64,000 bases of DNA from Betaproteobacteria bacterium (GTDB lineage: Bacteria > Pseudomonadota > Gammaproteobacteria > Burkholderiales > Burkholderiaceae_C): NCBI GenBank assembly GCA_025356445.1, contig JANXSZ010000024.1, forward strand, positions 62,001 to 126,000. The letters run 5' to 3'. The notes below the pieces were generated by a model, which did not search any database, was not told the DNA's origin, and saw nothing but the letters and a program-made list of their open reading frames with translations. A program made the translations under genes and the position numbers. Shown piece after piece: positions 61,575 through 64,000 of the stretch (its first letter is position 1; each line of letters starts with the position of its first letter).

Positions 61575-62392
61575 CCTTGCCTCCATCATCTGTTCTTTTG
61601 CCCTCTCATTCACCACCCTCTTTGCGCGTGTTGGTGGTGGACGACGAGCCTCTCGCGCGAGCCCGATTGGTCACCTTGCTGGGTGACTGTCGAAGTGGCT
61701 CTACATCGGCTGTACTGCAAGCCAGTCGGTCTGTTGAAGCTATGGAAATGATAGTCCATGAATCCGTGCAGAGCCCGTTTGACTTGGTGCTGCTGGACAT
61801 CCACATGCCTGGCATGAGTGGTCTGAACCTTGCCCAGCACCTGAGCCGTCTGCCTTCTCCTCCTGCCGTAGTCTTTGTGACGGCCCATGCCGAGCATGCG
61901 CTACAGGCCTTTGAGCTCGACGCCGTGGACTACCTCACCAAGCCCGTACGTCTGGAGCGTTTGCAAGCAGCGCTACAAAAAGTGCAGCGCCTAAAGACCA
62001 ATCAACAAGCGCCACAGCTTGATTTGGCACCTGATACGCCCCTCCATTCTTTGTTGATCCAAGACCGAGGCCGCACCGAGCGCGTACCGTTGGCCGAGGT
62101 GCTGTATTTCAAAGCCGAGCTGAAGTACCTCACGGTACGCACTGCTCACAAAAGCCACATCCTGGATGGTGCATTGAATGACTTGGAAGAACAGTACCCG
62201 CAATTCCTGCGTATCCACCGAAACGCCTTGGTCGCCCGCCACGCACTGCGTGCGCTGGACCGCCAGTACAGCCGTGAACCCGCAGAGGAGGGCGAAACCT
62301 GGGTGGTGCGGCTGAACGGTCTGAACGAGGTGCTGGCGGTGTCGCGTCGGCAGTTGGCGGCTGTGAGGGTTGTGTTGGCGGGCGGCGTCTGA
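61571..62392 (+). CDS. algR: LytTR response regulator AlgR-like
   Basis: This 273-residue regulator has a receiver domain (VLVVDDEPLAR; phospho-acceptor Asp76 in LVLLDIHMPGMSG; FELDAVDYLTKPV) and a C-terminal LytTR DNA-binding domain (AEVLYFKAELKYLTV, FLRIHRNALVAR). The start overlaps the algZ stop. A 17-base repeat copy (61739-61755) is translated inside the receiver domain and probably explains the slightly atypical SVEAMEMIVHES segment. Confidence 0.86.
   Translation: MTLPPSSVLLPSHSPPSLRVLVVDDEPLARARLVTLLGDCRSGSTSAVLQASRSVEAMEMIVHESVQSPFDLVLLDIHMPGMSGLNLAQHLSRLPSPPAVVFVTAHAEHALQAFELDAVDYLTKPVRLERLQAALQKVQRLKTNQQAPQLDLAPDTPLHSLLIQDRGRTERVPLAEVLYFKAELKYLTVRTAHKSHILDGALNDLEEQYPQFLRIHRNALVARHALRALDRQYSREPAEEGETWVVRLNGLNEVLAVSRRQLAAVRVVLAGGV
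61739..61755. repeat. RCTAY-N7-RTAGY repeat inside algR
   Basis: GCTAT-GGAAATG-ATAGT, translated within the receiver domain of AlgR. Confidence 0.5.
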
Positions 62393-62412
62393 TGCCGTGT
62401 GCCGCGAAGGAC

Positions 62413-64000
62413 TTAAACCTCTGCCCCTTCAATCAAAAACTTCACCTTACGTACCCCCTGCCACTCGTCCGCGTCCAGCCGAAACGCCAGCTTCACCCGG
62501 GGCGGCAATGGCTCTGTGTGGCCAAACCAAATCCCGTCTACGGGCTGGCCTTGGTGTTTGAGTTTGAGCGACAAGTGCTTTTCACCTACCAGGCGCTGTG
62601 ACACCACTTCCACTTCCTCGCTGAACGTGGGCGGCGCAAAGCCTTGGCCCCAGACTTCTTTGTGCAGGGTGTCTACCAGTTCGACGCGGCGGTATTCGGG
62701 GCTTAAAGGGCCATCAGTCTCGATGCGGCGGGCCAAGGTGGCGGCAGTGAGCCATTCCAGGGCCACTTGGGCCAAGGCTTGCTCGAACTGGTCAAACTGT
62801 TCTTCGGCGATGGTGCAGCCTGCGGCCATGGCGTGGCCGCCGAAGCGCAGCAGCACGTCGGGGTGGCGCTTGGCGACCAGATCGAGGGCGTCGCGGAGGT
62901 GAAAGCCGGGGATGGAGCGGCCTGAGCCTTTGAGTTCGTGCTCTTTGCCGGGGGCGGCGCTGGCGGCGAACACAAAGGTGGGGCGGTGCAACTTGTCTTT
63001 GATGCGGCTGGCCACGATGCCCACCACACCTTCGTGGAAGTCGGGGTCAAAGACGCAGATGGCGGGCGGTGGCTCGTCGGTGTCATCGAACAAGGTTTCA
63101 GCAATCGCAAAGGCTTGTTCGCGCATGCCGCCTTCGATTTCGCGGCGTTCGCGGTTGATGGCATCAAGCTGTTTGGCCAGCGCATCGGCGCGGGTGGGGT
63201 CGTCGGTCAGCAGGCATTCAATGCCCAGCGTCATGTCGCTCAGTCGGCCAGCAGCGTTGATGCGGGGGCCAAGGGCGAAGCCGAAATCGAAGGTGGTGAC
63301 GGCGTTGGCTTTGCGGCCAGCGGCGGTGAAGAGCGCCGCCATGCCTGCGGGCAGCGCACCGGCACGCACGCGCTTGAGGCCTTGGGCAACCAAGCGGCGG
63401 TTGTTGGCATCAAGCTTGACCACATCGGCCACGGTGCCCAAGGCGACGAGCGGCAGCAAGGTATCGAGCTTAGGCTGGTTCTCAGCGGTAAAGACACCGC
63501 GCTGGCGCAATTCAGCCCGCAGTGCCAGCAGCACGTAGAACATCACGCCGACACCGGCAATGCTCTTGCTCTCGAAGTCGCAACCGGGCTGGTTGGGGTT
63601 GACGATCACATCAGCGTTGGGCAGAAAAATCTGGCCGTCCTTCACGCCGGGCAAGTGGTGATCGGTGACGAGCACGTCCAGGCCGAGGGCTTTGGCTGTC
63701 GCCACGCCCTCGACGCTGGCGATACCGTTGTCCACGGTAATGAGCATGTCTGCGCCGCTGGCTTTCACGCGTTCTGATATGGGCGGCGTGAGACCGTAGC
63801 CGTCCACCACGCGGTCAGGCACAAGATAGCTGACGTGGCGGGCCCCCAGCAGGCGCAGGCCACGCACGGCGACGGCGCAGGCGGTGGCACCGTCGCAATC
63901 GTAGTCGGCCACGATACAGAGTTTCTTGTGCTGATGGATGGCATTGGCCAGCATCACAGCAGCCTGGGCGGCACCCAAGAGGGTACGGGGGGGCAACAGG
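62413..64000 (-). CDS. recJ: Single-stranded-DNA exonuclease RecJ (5' end outside the window)
   Basis: RecJ is the 5'-3' ssDNA exonuclease in recombination and repair. The DHH phosphoesterase motifs are IVADYDCDGATA (motif I) and VTDHHLPG (DHH). The C-terminal DHHA1 half has LRFGGHAMAAGCTI. The frame is open beyond 63996 to the right edge, and family length (about 570) suggests some 40-50 N-terminal residues are missing. It is on the minus strand, convergent with algR, whose stop lies 20 bases away. Confidence 0.92.
   Translation of the reverse strand, partial: LLPPRTLLGAAQAAVMLANAIHQHKKLCIVADYDCDGATACAVAVRGLRLLGARHVSYLVPDRVVDGYGLTPPISERVKASGADMLITVDNGIASVEGVATAKALGLDVLVTDHHLPGVKDGQIFLPNADVIVNPNQPGCDFESKSIAGVGVMFYVLLALRAELRQRGVFTAENQPKLDTLLPLVALGTVADVVKLDANNRRLVAQGLKRVRAGALPAGMAALFTAAGRKANAVTTFDFGFALGPRINAAGRLSDMTLGIECLLTDDPTRADALAKQLDAINRERREIEGGMREQAFAIAETLFDDTDEPPPAICVFDPDFHEGVVGIVASRIKDKLHRPTFVFAASAAPGKEHELKGSGRSIPGFHLRDALDLVAKRHPDVLLRFGGHAMAAGCTIAEEQFDQFEQALAQVALEWLTAATLARRIETDGPLSPEYRRVELVDTLHKEVWGQGFAPPTFSEEVEVVSQRLVGEKHLSLKLKHQGQPVDGIWFGHTEPLPPRVKLAFRLDADEWQGVRKVKFLIEGAEV

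Overview
The window looks like a chromosomal segment of a betaproteobacterium in the Burkholderiales, most likely Comamonadaceae (Rhodoferax/Polaromonas-like). This is inferred from the gene order (pilMNOPQ-aroKB-dgt, gltBD-mla-murA-his-tat, argH-algZR), the monomeric isocitrate dehydrogenase, the short-form HisG, and a dispersed RCTAY-N7-RTAGY repeat. No database search was run. Sampled 60-base lines give about 62% G+C in housekeeping genes but 28-37% around the pilQ 3' end and the gene after it.

Layout. (1) 288-5418: type IV pilus alignment complex and secretin (pilMNOPQ). (2) 5443-9316: two unfamiliar, probably Ig-like lipoproteins inserted between pilQ and aroK. (3) 9313-13617: aroK, aroB, dgt, a DUF1415 protein and a methyltransferase in tightly overlapping order. 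(4) 13572-14401: a RAYT-type transposase element with terminal inverted repeats. It ends 11 bases before a consensus sigma-54 promoter for gltBD (14413-14429). (5) 14472-20754: gltB and gltD. (6) 20843-24853: complete Mla phospholipid transport set (mlaF, E, D, A, C, B), then an ABC-2 transporter, ibaG and murA. (7) 28294-41127: a long his cluster (G, D, C, B, H, A, F, I, E) that also holds a mutarotase, a YfiR-YfiN-YfiB c-di-GMP signalling module, a HIT protein and tatABC, closed by a strong terminator. (8) 41276-48751: monomeric icd, two plus-strand genes (one ParB-like), an L-lactate dehydrogenase family gene and pbpC, whose 5' end looks frameshifted. (9) 49064-49713: a vapBC toxin-antitoxin module sitting between pbpC and its usual partner, a 2001-residue alpha-2-macroglobulin (49727-55732). 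(10) 55878-59025: a PAS histidine kinase and an HD-GYP response regulator. (11) 59022-62392: argH, divergent from algZ-algR. (12) recJ, cut by the right edge.

Functional themes are envelope biology (pili, Mla, MurA, PBP1C/macroglobulin, Tat), c-di-GMP control (YfiN synthesis, HD-GYP breakdown), nitrogen and histidine metabolism, and type IV pilus regulation through an AlgZ/AlgR-type pair. No rRNA, tRNA, CRISPR array or phage was seen. The most noteworthy points are the pilus-linked Ig-like gene pair, the RAYT/sigma-54 junction, the YfiBNR module inside the his cluster, the intragenic repeat family that supplies start codons, and the pbpC frameshift.
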